Assembly (NCBI RefSeq): GCF_013761175.1
Contig: NZ_JACDUR010000001.1
Coordinates: forward strand, 744,001-808,000
Direction: 5' to 3'
DNA from: Nonomuraea soli
Lineage (GTDB): Bacteria > Actinomycetota > Actinomycetes > Streptosporangiales > Streptosporangiaceae
DNA: 64,000 nt
Each line of letters opens with the position of its first letter. Position 1 is the first letter of the stretch. Of this stretch, positions 26,345-34,328 are shown one piece after another. Both the position numbers and the translations under genes were made by a program. Below the pieces are notes generated by a model. It made no database searches, was not told the DNA's origin, and saw only the letters and a program-made list of their open reading frames with translations.

Positions 26345-27261
26345 TGGCCGTGGAGTTCCACATCACCCTGCCCACCCGCGCCCGTCGCCGTCGCCCCTTC
26401 CCCGAGCACCTCACCGACCCGGCACGCCCGGTTCTCGGGCACGCGCCCGCCGACCCCTACGACCACATCGCCCAGGTCGCGCGCGCCGCCGAGCTCGCCG
26501 GGCTGAGCGGTGCCGTGGTGCCGTTCGACCCCGACGGCGAGGAGAGCTTCATCGTCGCCGGGGGAGTGCTGCGCCGCTCGCGCCACCTGCGCGTCGCGGC
26601 CGAGTTCCACCCTGCCATCGCCACCCCCGTCTACGCCGCCAAGCTCTCCGTCTCCCTGGCCCGCTTCTCCGGCGACCGGCTCGACTGGAAGCTCGGCGAC
26701 CTGGACCCGCTGACCGCCCGCGCCCACGGCGACTTCCTCGACGGCCCCGAGCGCCACCGCCGCGCGGCCGAGTTCCTCACCATCGCCAAGGGGGTGTGGT
26801 CGCAGAGCGGTTTCACCTACGAGGGCCGCCACTTCCAGGTGCTGGAGGGCGGATTCGCCTCCGTGCTCGACGACGGCGTGCCCTCGCCGCTCGGCGGGCG
26901 GCCCTTCCCGCGTGTGCACCTGTCTGGCACCTCGCCCGAGGAGCTCGACCTGTCGGCCGAGCACGCCGAGGTGCACCTGTTCGACCCGTGGGACGACATC
27001 GAGTCGGCCGTCGAACGCCTGCCCGGCCTGAAGTACGGCGTGCGCCTGCGCGTGGCGGCCCGCGAGGACGCGGCCGAGGCACGAGACCTGGAAGGAGACC
27101 TGGTCGGCAGCTACGACAACGTCGCCGCGGGCATCAGGGAATTCGTCTCGCGGGGCGTCACGATCTTCCACCTGGAGGCGACGCCGCACCTGGAGGAGAC
27201 CTACCGGATCGGCGAGCACCTGCTCCCGCTGCTGACCAAGGAGAGTGCCGATGTCCATTGA
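26344..27261 (+). CDS. LLM-class flavin-dependent monooxygenase (SsuD-like)
   Basis: 305 residues, starting at the ATG in TGATG shared with the desulfinase stop. It has a luciferase-like TIM barrel with 'YDHIAQVARAAELAGLSGAV' near the start, 'ATPVYAAKLSVSLARFSGDR' and 'GFTYEGRHFQVLEGGF' in the middle, and a C-terminal 'HLEETYRIGEHLLPLL' that is also found at the end of the SsuD paralogue downstream. It is probably an FMNH2-dependent C-S bond-oxidising enzyme. It is shorter than SsuD (about 370-380), so part of the variable insertion is missing. No flavin reductase gene is in the operon. Confidence 0.88.
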   Translation: MAVEFHITLPTRARRRRPFPEHLTDPARPVLGHAPADPYDHIAQVARAAELAGLSGAVVPFDPDGEESFIVAGGVLRRSRHLRVAAEFHPAIATPVYAAKLSVSLARFSGDRLDWKLGDLDPLTARAHGDFLDGPERHRRAAEFLTIAKGVWSQSGFTYEGRHFQVLEGGFASVLDDGVPSPLGGRPFPRVHLSGTSPEELDLSAEHAEVHLFDPWDDIESAVERLPGLKYGVRLRVAAREDAAEARDLEGDLVGSYDNVAAGIREFVSRGVTIFHLEATPHLEETYRIGEHLLPLLTKESADVH

Positions 27262-28366
27262 CGTCTACTGGCGCATCGGCACCCACGGCGACCAGCCCTC
27301 GCTGCGCCGCCGCGTGTCCAGCAGGGGCGGCTGGGCGCCTGTCGGGCCCGGCAGCCTGGCTCCCGGGCTGCGCGACGGGCGGCCGGACGGCTACAGCCAC
27401 GTCGAGCACATGGGCGACGTCGCGAGGGCCTCCGAGAGCGCCGGCTTCGTGGGCGGGCTGCTGCCGTCCTTCCCGTTCACCGACGACCCGTGGTCGGCCG
27501 CCGCGACGCTGGCCAGGGAGACCTCCACCTACCGGTTCATGATCGCCTTCCAGCCCGGCTTCCTCCACCCGGTGCAGGCCGCGCGCATGTCGGCCTCCCT
27601 GCAGCGGGCCACCGGAGGGCGTGTCGTCTACAACATCATCTCCGGCGGCGGAGGCCCCCAGCAGCTGTGGTGGGGCGACAAGGTCGACCACGACGACCGC
27701 TACGCGCGCACCTCGGAGTTCCTGGACGTGCTGCGCGGAGTCTGGAGCGCCGAGCCGTACCGGCACAAGGGCCGCTTCTACCAGGTCGACGGCGCCGCGC
27801 TTCCCGAGGAACTGGCCGCGCAGCCCTTCCCGGAGATCTACTTCTCCGGCTCCTCCAAGGCCGCGATCGACGCGGCCGGGCGGCACGCCGACTACTACCT
27901 GTCGTGGCTGGAGCCGTTCGGGCCGCTGGCGGAGAAGTTCGCCCAGGTGCGCGAGGCCTCCGACCGGGACCCGCGTTTCGCCGTGCGCATCGACGTGGTC
28001 GCCCGGGAGAGCGAGGAGGAGGCCTGGGACGAGATCCGCCGCGGATGGGACAACATCGACCCCTCCGTGCTGCGTGACGCCACCGGCGACTCCATCGGCT
28101 GGCAGCGCAGCCGCTCGTTCGTCACCGGCAAGGTCACCGGCCACCGGGACCTGGAGGTCGAGCCGAACGTCTGGGGCGGCTTCCACCTGCTGCGCGGAGG
28201 GCCCGCGTTCGGGCTGGTCGGCAGCTACCAGCAGGTCGCGCAGCGGCTCGACGAGCTGATCGAGCTCGGAGTCGGATCATTCATCCTCGCCGGTGTCCCG
28301 CACCTGGAGGAGGCCTACCGGGTGGGCGAGAACGTCCTGCCCTTGTTGAAGAGGAGCACGTCATGA
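27251..28366 (+). CDS. ssuD: Alkanesulfonate monooxygenase-type flavoenzyme
   Basis: 371 residues from the ATG at 27251, with AAGGAGAG a few nt upstream; it overlaps the previous gene by 11 nt. The sequence follows SsuD: 'GDVARASESAGFVGGLLPSF', 'RMSASLQRATGGRVVYNIIS', 'DDRYARTSEFLDVLRGVW', 'PEIYFSGSSKAAIDAAGRHA', and a conserved Arg-rich 'FGLVGSYQQVAQRLDELIEL' end. SsuD uses FMNH2 and O2 to split sulfonates into aldehyde and sulfite. The reductase must come from elsewhere in the genome. Its C-terminal 'HLEEAYRVGENVLPLL' matches that of its smaller neighbour, suggesting an old duplication. Confidence 0.92.
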   Translation: MSIDVYWRIGTHGDQPSLRRRVSSRGGWAPVGPGSLAPGLRDGRPDGYSHVEHMGDVARASESAGFVGGLLPSFPFTDDPWSAAATLARETSTYRFMIAFQPGFLHPVQAARMSASLQRATGGRVVYNIISGGGGPQQLWWGDKVDHDDRYARTSEFLDVLRGVWSAEPYRHKGRFYQVDGAALPEELAAQPFPEIYFSGSSKAAIDAAGRHADYYLSWLEPFGPLAEKFAQVREASDRDPRFAVRIDVVARESEEEAWDEIRRGWDNIDPSVLRDATGDSIGWQRSRSFVTGKVTGHRDLEVEPNVWGGFHLLRGGPAFGLVGSYQQVAQRLDELIELGVGSFILAGVPHLEEAYRVGENVLPLLKRSTS

Positions 28367-29262
28367 CGGTCCGTGTTGGATATTTCCCCCACAACAACTC
28401 CCTGTGGGTGCTGCGGCACCGCGGCATCCTGGAGAAGAGCCTGCCGTCGGTCGAGTGGGTGGACTTCCGCTCGCTGCCCGCGGGCGAGCGTCCCTCTCCG
28501 CAGGAGGGCCTGCCCACCGCGCACGGTGACCACCTGTTCGACGGCGGATACGACTTCATCGGCACCGGTTCGACCCCTCCGGTCACCGCGCAGGGGCAGG
28601 GACACGACGTCGTCTACGTCGCCGTGTCGGGCTCCCGTCACGAGAACGGCCGGCTCGTCGTGCGGGCCGACTCGCCCGTGCGGTCGGTCGCCGACCTGAA
28701 GGGCCGGCGCGTGGCGCTCGGCCACGGGTCGTGGCAGACGACGTTGCTGCTGTTCGCCCTGGACGACGCCGGGTTGTCGTGGAAGGACATCGAGCCGGTC
28801 GACGCCGGGGTCAACGCGGCCCAGCTGCTGATCGACGGCGAGGTCGACGCCTGGGTGGGCTCCTACCCGTCGCTCGGCGGCATCGAGGAGCAGACCCGCA
28901 CGCTGGTCGAGACCGACGGGCTGTTCAGCCACCGCTCGCTCTGGTTCACCCGCCGCGACTTCGCCGAGAAGCACTTCGAGGAGCTGTCGGCCATCGTCGC
29001 GGCACTGAAGGAGTCGGACTCCTGGATCACCGGCAACTACCGTGAGGCCGCCGAGCTGTTCGCCGCCGACGACGGCGGCGACGTCGAGCGGTGGGAGCAC
29101 GCGCTGCGGCACCGGCCGTTCGGTCTGGAGCCGGTGACCGACGAGTTCGTCGCCGAGCAGCAGCGGGCCGCCGACCTGTTCCACGCCGCGGGACTCATCG
29201 ACAGGAAGGTCGTCGTCGCCGACGCGGTGCTGCCGGAGATCAACGAGCTGGTCAGCCGCTGA
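28363..29262 (+). CDS. Binding-protein-fold protein without signal peptide
   Basis: 299 residues. The sequence is SsuA/NMT1-like from the first residue ('MTVRVGYFPHNNSLWVLRHR', 'GYDFIGTGSTPPVTAQGQ', 'VVRADSPVRSVADLKGRRVA', 'LLIDGEVDAWVGSYPS'). There is no signal peptide or lipobox, and the gene begins in an ATGA overlap, so no upstream signal is being missed. It may act in the cytoplasm, as an enzyme built on the same fold as DszB or as a sensor or carrier, or it may be exported by an atypical route. The Cys of DszB is absent from its N-terminus. Last gene of the operon. Confidence 0.8.
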   Translation: MTVRVGYFPHNNSLWVLRHRGILEKSLPSVEWVDFRSLPAGERPSPQEGLPTAHGDHLFDGGYDFIGTGSTPPVTAQGQGHDVVYVAVSGSRHENGRLVVRADSPVRSVADLKGRRVALGHGSWQTTLLLFALDDAGLSWKDIEPVDAGVNAAQLLIDGEVDAWVGSYPSLGGIEEQTRTLVETDGLFSHRSLWFTRRDFAEKHFEELSAIVAALKESDSWITGNYREAAELFAADDGGDVERWEHALRHRPFGLEPVTDEFVAEQQRAADLFHAAGLIDRKVVVADAVLPEINELVSR

Positions 29263-29276
29263 CGGTGGGGTGAGCC

Positions 29277-29308
29277 AGGCCGGGGCGATGGCGCGCGCCC
29301 CGGCCTTT
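29277..29308 (+). terminator. Terminator of the organosulfur operon
   Basis: Arms AGGCCGGGGCG (29277-29287) and CGCCCCGGCCT (29296-29306) are perfect, followed by TTT. It lies 15 nt after the last stop codon. Confidence 0.88.
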
Positions 29309-29324
29309 CCCCGTCTCGCTCGGT

Positions 29325-30662
29325 CTAGCCGAAGGTCAACCAGTTCACGTTGACGAAGTCGGCCGGCTGACCGCTGCTGAAGGTCAGGTAGACGGTGTGG
29401 GTGCCGGTGGTCGCGGCGAGGGCGCCCGGCACCGTCGTCCAGCTCTGCCAGCCTCCGGTGTTGCCCACGGCGAAGTCACCGATCGGTGTCGCCGTGGGGC
29501 TGCCCAGCCGTACCTGGACCAGGCCCGACACGCCACCCGCCGCGCCCGAGGCCACCCGGACCCTGAACTGGGTGGCGGCGGTCGAGCCGAAGTTGACGTT
29601 GTCGAAGCGCAGCCAGTCGCCGTTGGCGATCCAGCCGACGTTCTGCCCGCCGCCGCTGTCGGAGGTCGCCTCCAGCGCCGTGCCCGACTGCGCCTGATAG
29701 CTCTCGGCCTGGATCGTGGAACGCGCGTCGACGCCGCCGGGATCGCTCCCGCCGCCGTTCGACTGCCACACGGCCACGTAGTCGACCACCATCGGACGGC
29801 CGGAGACGGTCTGCGCGGTCGGCGTGGCGAAGCCCGCGACGCCGTTGGGGAAGGCGCCGCCCATCGCGACGTTGAGCAGGATGAAGTACCCGGCGTGGCC
29901 CGTCATGTTCGACCAGGTCGTGGCGTCGAACTGGCTCTGGCTGACGCTGTGGAACTGCTGGCCGTCGACGTACCAGCGCAGCTGGTTGGGGCTGACGCTG
30001 CGGTCCCATTCGAAGCGGTAGGTGTGGAAGGCCGACTGGCAGGTCGAGCCGGGGCAGGCGCGGCTGGCGCCCAGGCCGTTGTTCTCGTTGCACGGCCCGC
30101 CGGGAGCCACGCCGCAGTGCAGCACGGCCCAGACGGAGTTGATGCCGTTGACGTTCTCCATGATGTCGAACTCGCCGATGGCCGGCCAGTTCCAGTAGTT
30201 GCCGCGGTACGGCGAGCCGAGCGCCCAGAACGCCGGCCAGTAGCCGAGGGCCTGGTTGCCCGTCACGTTCGGCATCTGGATGCGGCCCTCGATGCGCAGG
30301 ATCCGGCCGTCGGCGGGCTTGAAGTTCGAGCGCACGGTCTCGATGCGGGCGCTGGTCCAGCTCTGGCTGCTGCCCAGCGGGGTGATGCGCAGGTTGCCGG
30401 AGCCGTCCAGGCTCACGTTCTGGGGGCTGTTGGTGTAGTTCTGGATCTCACCGGTGCCCCAGTTGGCGGGGCCGCCTGGGTAGTTGTGGCCGGTGTCGAT
30501 GATCCAGTTGGCCGAGCTCGGCAGGCTGCCCGCCGTACCGTTGAAATCGTCCGACCAGACCAGGGACCAGCCGCTCGGCGTCGGCGGCACGGCGGCCGAC
30601 ACGGGCGCCGCGGACAGCACCAGGGCGGCCGCGGCCATAACAATCAGGACTAAGCGTGGCAT
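29325..30662 (-). CDS. Secreted GH16 beta-glucanase with C-terminal CBM6-like domain
   Basis: 445 residues, with a ribosome site GGAGAGAG 7 nt from the ATG and a signal peptide ending near 'APVSAAVPP'. The GH16 jelly roll carries the catalytic motif 'IGEFDIMENV' (ExDxxE) and 'QALGYWPAFWALG' as in laminarinases. A Gly/Asp linker (about 300-312) leads to a CBM6/CBM35-like module ('IQAESYQAQSG' to 'FVNVNWLTFG'). It likely hydrolyses beta-1,3- or mixed beta-glucans outside the cell. Two GAGAGCGC-type dyads upstream suggest LacI-family control by a sugar signal, although no lacI gene is adjacent. Confidence 0.93.
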   Translation of the reverse strand: MPRLVLIVMAAAALVLSAAPVSAAVPPTPSGWSLVWSDDFNGTAGSLPSSANWIIDTGHNYPGGPANWGTGEIQNYTNSPQNVSLDGSGNLRITPLGSSQSWTSARIETVRSNFKPADGRILRIEGRIQMPNVTGNQALGYWPAFWALGSPYRGNYWNWPAIGEFDIMENVNGINSVWAVLHCGVAPGGPCNENNGLGASRACPGSTCQSAFHTYRFEWDRSVSPNQLRWYVDGQQFHSVSQSQFDATTWSNMTGHAGYFILLNVAMGGAFPNGVAGFATPTAQTVSGRPMVVDYVAVWQSNGGGSDPGGVDARSTIQAESYQAQSGTALEATSDSGGGQNVGWIANGDWLRFDNVNFGSTAATQFRVRVASGAAGGVSGLVQVRLGSPTATPIGDFAVGNTGGWQSWTTVPGALAATTGTHTVYLTFSSGQPADFVNVNWLTFG

Positions 30663-30695
30663 CGGCAGGCTCTCTCCTTTGGGGGGTGCAGGGCT

Positions 30696-30709
30696 AGAGA
30701 GCGCTCTCT
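30696..30709. promoter_or_regulatory. GH16 operator 1, perfect palindrome
   Basis: AGAGAGCGCTCTCT is fully self-complementary and resembles the central-CG operators bound by LacI-type regulators of glycoside-hydrolase genes in actinobacteria. It lies 34 nt upstream of the GH16 start, downstream of a TTGACA -35 box at 30745-30740 (minus strand). Confidence 0.75.
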
Positions 30710-30765
30710 GAGAGAGATGTGAACATGCCCTTTACTCCGTGTCAACCGCAGGTTTCGCGCGGTGT

Positions 30766-30779
30766 GAGAGCGCGTTCTC
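30766..30779. promoter_or_regulatory. GH16 operator 2, near-palindrome
   Basis: GAGAGCGCGTTCTC matches operator 1 in its outer GAGA / TCTC and central GCGC-like core with one mismatched pair. The TTGACA box (30745-30740, minus strand) lies between the two sites, so a bound pair would bracket the promoter. Confidence 0.55.
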
Positions 30780-30884
30780 GGCGGCGGTGCGGAAACGGCG
30801 GCCGGCGGGTCCCCGCCGCATCGGTCACCAGGGCGGATCGCTATCTTTCTGGGGATCGTCCTCCCTGAGTAAGGTGACCCCCGC

Positions 30885-32696
30885 ATGAAGCAGTTTCCCG
30901 AGATCAGCCGCCGACAGGCCCTCGGCGGCCTGAGCGCCACCGCCGCCCTCGCCCTCGCCGGCTGGCCCGGCGCCGCCCACGCCTCGCCCGGCGGTCCGGT
31001 CACCATCACCGTGATGGGCACCTCGGACCTGCACGGCAACTGCCGGAACTGGAACTACTTCAACGATGACGTCTACAAGGACTCCGCCGGCAACCACATC
31101 GGCGTCGCCAAGGTCTCCTCGCTCGTCAAGCAGATCCGCAAGGACCGCGGCGAGAAGTACACCCTGCTGTTCGACTCGGGCGACACCATCCAGGGCACCC
31201 CGCTCACCACCTACTACGCCAAGATCAAGCCGATCACCGAGACCGGCGAGCTGCACCCGATGGCGCGGGCCATGAACCCGCTCCGGTACGACGCCGTCAC
31301 CCTCGGCAACCACGAGTTCAACTACGGCATCCCGCTGCTGAACGCCTGGGCCGAGCAGATGAACGCCCCCGTCCTCGGCGCCAACGCCCTCGTCCACGGC
31401 ACCGGCAAGCCCGCCTTCCGCCCCTACATCGTCAAGCGGATGCGGGTCCCCGGCCAGGGCAGGCCCATCCTCGTCGGCGTGCTCGGCCTGACCAACCCCG
31501 GCTCGGCCGTCTGGGACAAGGACAACGTCGACGGCAAGCTCGACTTCGAGGACATCGTCGTCTCGGCCAGGAAGTGGGTCAAGGTCCTCAAGGACCAGGA
31601 GCGCTGCGACGTCGTCGTGGTCACCGCCCACGCCGGCGACGACGGCTTCTCCTCCTACCTCGACGTCAACAACGGCGGCACCATCCCCGTCGAGAACGCC
31701 TCCAAGCTCGTCGCCCAGCAGGTCCCCGGCATCGACGTGATCATCTTCGGCCACGCGCACAAGGAGGAGAAGGGCTACCTCGCCTCCGGCCCGAACGGCG
31801 AGCAGGTCCTCGTCTGCTCGCCCAGCAAGTGGGGCATGCGCCTGGCCGTCGTCGACCTCACCCTCGCCTGGAAGCGCGGACGCTGGACGGTCACCGCCAA
31901 GACCTCCACCACCGTCAACGCCAACACCGTGGCGGAGGACCCCGAGATCGTCGCCGCCGTCGACGCGCAGCACGAGGTGACCAAGAAGTACGTCAACACG
32001 GTCGTCGCCACCTCCACCGAGGCCATGTCGGCCGCCGAGGCGACCTACAAGGACGCGCCGATCATCGACTACATCCAGTACGTGCAGACGAAGGTCGTCA
32101 AGGAGGCGATCGCGGGCACGGAGTACGCGTCCCTGCCCATCGTCTCGATCGCCGCGCCCTTCAGCCGCACCGCGGCCTTCCCCGCCGGGGAGGTGTCGAT
32201 CAAGAACATCGCGGGGTTGTACATCTTCGACAACACCCTCATGGCGAAGGTCATCACCGGGGCGCAGATCAAGGACTACCTGGAGGACAGCGCCGACTAC
32301 TTCAACACGGTGCCGGTAGGCGCTCCGGTCGACGTCGCGACCCTCACCAACGCCGTCGTGAACGGGCAGGCGACGCCTGACTACAACTACGACCACATGG
32401 CCGGGGTCTCCTACGACATCGACATCTCCAAGCCGGCGGGGTCGCGGATCGTGAACCTCACCTTCGAGGGCGCGCCCGTCGACCCGGCGCAGCGGTTCGT
32501 GATCGCGGTGAACAACTACCGGGCCACGGGGGCGGGGCAGTTCAGGCACATCGCCGGGGCGCCGACGATCTACAACAAGCAGGTGGAGATCCGGCAGGCG
32601 ATGATCGACACGGCGGTGGCCGAGGGCGTGATCGACCCCTCGACGTTCGCGGTGTCGAACTGGAAGCTCGTGCGCGAGGGCGTGCCCGTCTTCTGA
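30885..32696 (+). CDS. 5'-nucleotidase / 2',3'-cyclic phosphodiesterase family protein, Tat-exported
   Basis: 603 residues. The N-terminus 'EISRRQALGGLSATAALALA' is a Tat signal. The metallophosphoesterase domain has 'VMGTSDLHGN' (near 45), 'LFDSGDTIQGTP' (near 98), 'TLGNHEFNYG' (near 142), 'VVTAHAGDDG' and 'IIFGHAHKEE'. The C-terminal 5'-nucleotidase domain carries substrate-binding 'FVIAVNNYRATGAGQF'. It scavenges phosphate and nucleoside from extracellular nucleotides. The ATG has AAGGTGA 7 nt upstream. It is divergent from GH16 with 222 bp between. Confidence 0.93.
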   Translation: MKQFPEISRRQALGGLSATAALALAGWPGAAHASPGGPVTITVMGTSDLHGNCRNWNYFNDDVYKDSAGNHIGVAKVSSLVKQIRKDRGEKYTLLFDSGDTIQGTPLTTYYAKIKPITETGELHPMARAMNPLRYDAVTLGNHEFNYGIPLLNAWAEQMNAPVLGANALVHGTGKPAFRPYIVKRMRVPGQGRPILVGVLGLTNPGSAVWDKDNVDGKLDFEDIVVSARKWVKVLKDQERCDVVVVTAHAGDDGFSSYLDVNNGGTIPVENASKLVAQQVPGIDVIIFGHAHKEEKGYLASGPNGEQVLVCSPSKWGMRLAVVDLTLAWKRGRWTVTAKTSTTVNANTVAEDPEIVAAVDAQHEVTKKYVNTVVATSTEAMSAAEATYKDAPIIDYIQYVQTKVVKEAIAGTEYASLPIVSIAAPFSRTAAFPAGEVSIKNIAGLYIFDNTLMAKVITGAQIKDYLEDSADYFNTVPVGAPVDVATLTNAVVNGQATPDYNYDHMAGVSYDIDISKPAGSRIVNLTFEGAPVDPAQRFVIAVNNYRATGAGQFRHIAGAPTIYNKQVEIRQAMIDTAVAEGVIDPSTFAVSNWKLVREGVPVF

Positions 32697-32746
32697 CGGT
32701 CCGAGCTCCCGGGATCCGAGGATGGTTCGGCACCCGCCCATACGAA

Positions 32747-32786
32747 AGGCCATCGGCCGCGCCCCGTGAGGGCCGGCCGATGGCCT
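32747..32786. terminator. Terminator between the nucleotidase and glnA
   Basis: 13-bp arms AGGCCATCGGCCG (32747-32759) and CGGCCGATGGCCT (32774-32786). On the minus strand it is followed by TTTCGT, so it mainly ends glnA transcription 17 nt past the stop, but it can work in both directions. Confidence 0.88.
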
Positions 32787-32803
32787 CCGGAACTCCTGGG
32801 AGA

Positions 32804-34228
32804 TCAGACGTCGTAGTACAGCTCGAACTCGTGCGGGTGCGGACGCAGCCGGATCGGGTCCACCTCGTTGACCCGCTTGTAGTCGATCCACGTCTCGATC
32901 AGGTCCGGCGTGAACACCCCGCCCTCGAGCAGGTAGTCGTGGTCGGCCTCGAGCGCGTTGAGCACCTCGGTCAGCGACCCCGGCACCTGCGGGATGTTGC
33001 GCGCCTCCTCCGGAGGAAGCTCGTACAGGTCCTTGTCGACCGGCTCCGGCGGCTCGATCTTGTTGCGGATGCCGTCGATGCCCGCCATCAGCATCGCCGC
33101 GAAGGCGAAGTACGGGTTGCACGACGGGTCGGGCACCCGGAACTCGATGCGCTTGGCCTTCGGGTTGGAGCCGGTGATCGGGATGCGCACGCAGGCCGAG
33201 CGGTTGCGCTGGGAGTAGACCAGGTTGACCGGCGCTTCGTACCCCGGCACCAGGCGGTGGTAGGAGTTCACGGTCGGGTTGGTGAACGCCAGCAGCGACG
33301 GGGCGTGCCTGAGCAGGCCGCCGATGTAGTAGCGCGCCGTGTCGGACAGCCCCGCGTAGCCGACCTCGTCGTAGAAGAGGGGCGCGCCGTCCTTCCACAA
33401 CGACTGGTGGCAGTGCATGCCCGACCCGTTGTCACCGAAGATCGGCTTGGGCATGAACGTGACCGTGTGACCGTACTCCAGCGCCGTGGACTTGATGATG
33501 TACTTGTACAACATCAGGTTGTCGGCGGTCTTGAGCAGCGTGCCGAACTTGAAGTCGATCTCGGCCTGGCCGGCGGTGCCCACCTCGTGGTGCTGCATCT
33601 CGACGTCGATGCCGCACTCAATGAGGTTGCGGACCATCTCGCTGCGCAGGTCGGTGAAGTGGTCCATCGGCGGGACCGGGAAGTAGCCGCCCTTGTAGCG
33701 CGGCTTGTAGCCGAGGTTGCCGCCCTCCGAGGCCTTGCCGGTGTTCCAGGCGCCCTCGATGGAGTCGATGGAGTAGAACGCGGCGTTCTGCTTCGTCTCG
33801 AAGCGCACGTCGTCGAAGATGTAGAACTCGGCCTCGGGCCCGAAGTAGACCGTGTCGGCGATGCCGGTGCCCTTGAGGAACTCCTCCGCCTTGCGGGCGA
33901 CGTTGCGCGGGTCGCGGCTGTAGGCCTCGCCGGTCAGCGGGTCGTGCACGAAGAAGTTGATGTTCAGCGTCTTGTGCTGGCGGAACGGGTCGAGCACGGC
34001 CGTGCTGGGGTCGGGCAGCAGGAGCATGTCCGACTCGTGGATGGCCTGGAAGCCGCGAATCGACGAGCCGTCGAACATGAGGCCGTCGCTGAAGACGCTG
34101 GCGCTGAAATTCTCCACGGGAAAGGTGAAGTGGTGGGTCGTTCCGGGCAGGTCGGTGAACCTGACGTCGACGAACTGCACCTCTTCTTGCCCGATGAATT
34201 TAAGGACCTCGTCGGCGGAGTTGAACAC
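32804..34228 (-). CDS. glnA: Glutamine synthetase type I
   Basis: 474 residues, the normal length for GSI. N-terminal beta-grasp domain with '[19 protein letters not shown]'; metal ligands in '[11 protein letters not shown]' and '[14 protein letters not shown]'; '[12 protein letters not shown]'; 'NRSACVRIP' and '[14 protein letters not shown]'. The adenylylation site is '[13 protein letters not shown]', Tyr near 402, so it is the GlnE substrate. It makes glutamine from glutamate and ammonia and is the main assimilation enzyme. A full GlnR box lies upstream. It is transcribed alone: a terminator follows and the next gene is convergent. Confidence 0.98.
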   Translation of the reverse strand: MFNSADEVLKFIGQEEVQFVDVRFTDLPGTTHHFTFPVENFSASVFSDGLMFDGSSIRGFQAIHESDMLLLPDPSTAVLDPFRQHKTLNINFFVHDPLTGEAYSRDPRNVARKAEEFLKGTGIADTVYFGPEAEFYIFDDVRFETKQNAAFYSIDSIEGAWNTGKASEGGNLGYKPRYKGGYFPVPPMDHFTDLRSEMVRNLIECGIDVEMQHHEVGTAGQAEIDFKFGTLLKTADNLMLYKYIIKSTALEYGHTVTFMPKPIFGDNGSGMHCHQSLWKDGAPLFYDEVGYAGLSDTARYYIGGLLRHAPSLLAFTNPTVNSYHRLVPGYEAPVNLVYSQRNRSACVRIPITGSNPKAKRIEFRVPDPSCNPYFAFAAMLMAGIDGIRNKIEPPEPVDKDLYELPPEEARNIPQVPGSLTEVLNALEADHDYLLEGGVFTPDLIETWIDYKRVNEVDPIRLRPHPHEFELYYDV

Positions 34229-34279
34229 TCTCGAAACCTCCCAAGGGACGGGCTATCAGCCCGACGCTAGGGCTCTGGG

Positions 34280-34317
34280 GTTTCCGTACCGTGTCTCGTT
34301 TGTTTCGAGGTTGTTAA
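34280..34317 (-). promoter_or_regulatory. GlnR box of glnA
   Basis: Read on the minus strand the site is TTAAC-n6-GAAAC-n6-GACAC-n6-GAAAC, which fits the actinobacterial GlnR consensus gTnAC-n6-GaAAC-n6-GtnAC-n6-GaAAC at all four half-sites with exact 6-nt spacing. It ends 51 bp upstream of the glnA start codon. GlnR should activate glnA when nitrogen is limiting. Confidence 0.9.
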
Positions 34318-34328
34318 GGAGACTTGCG

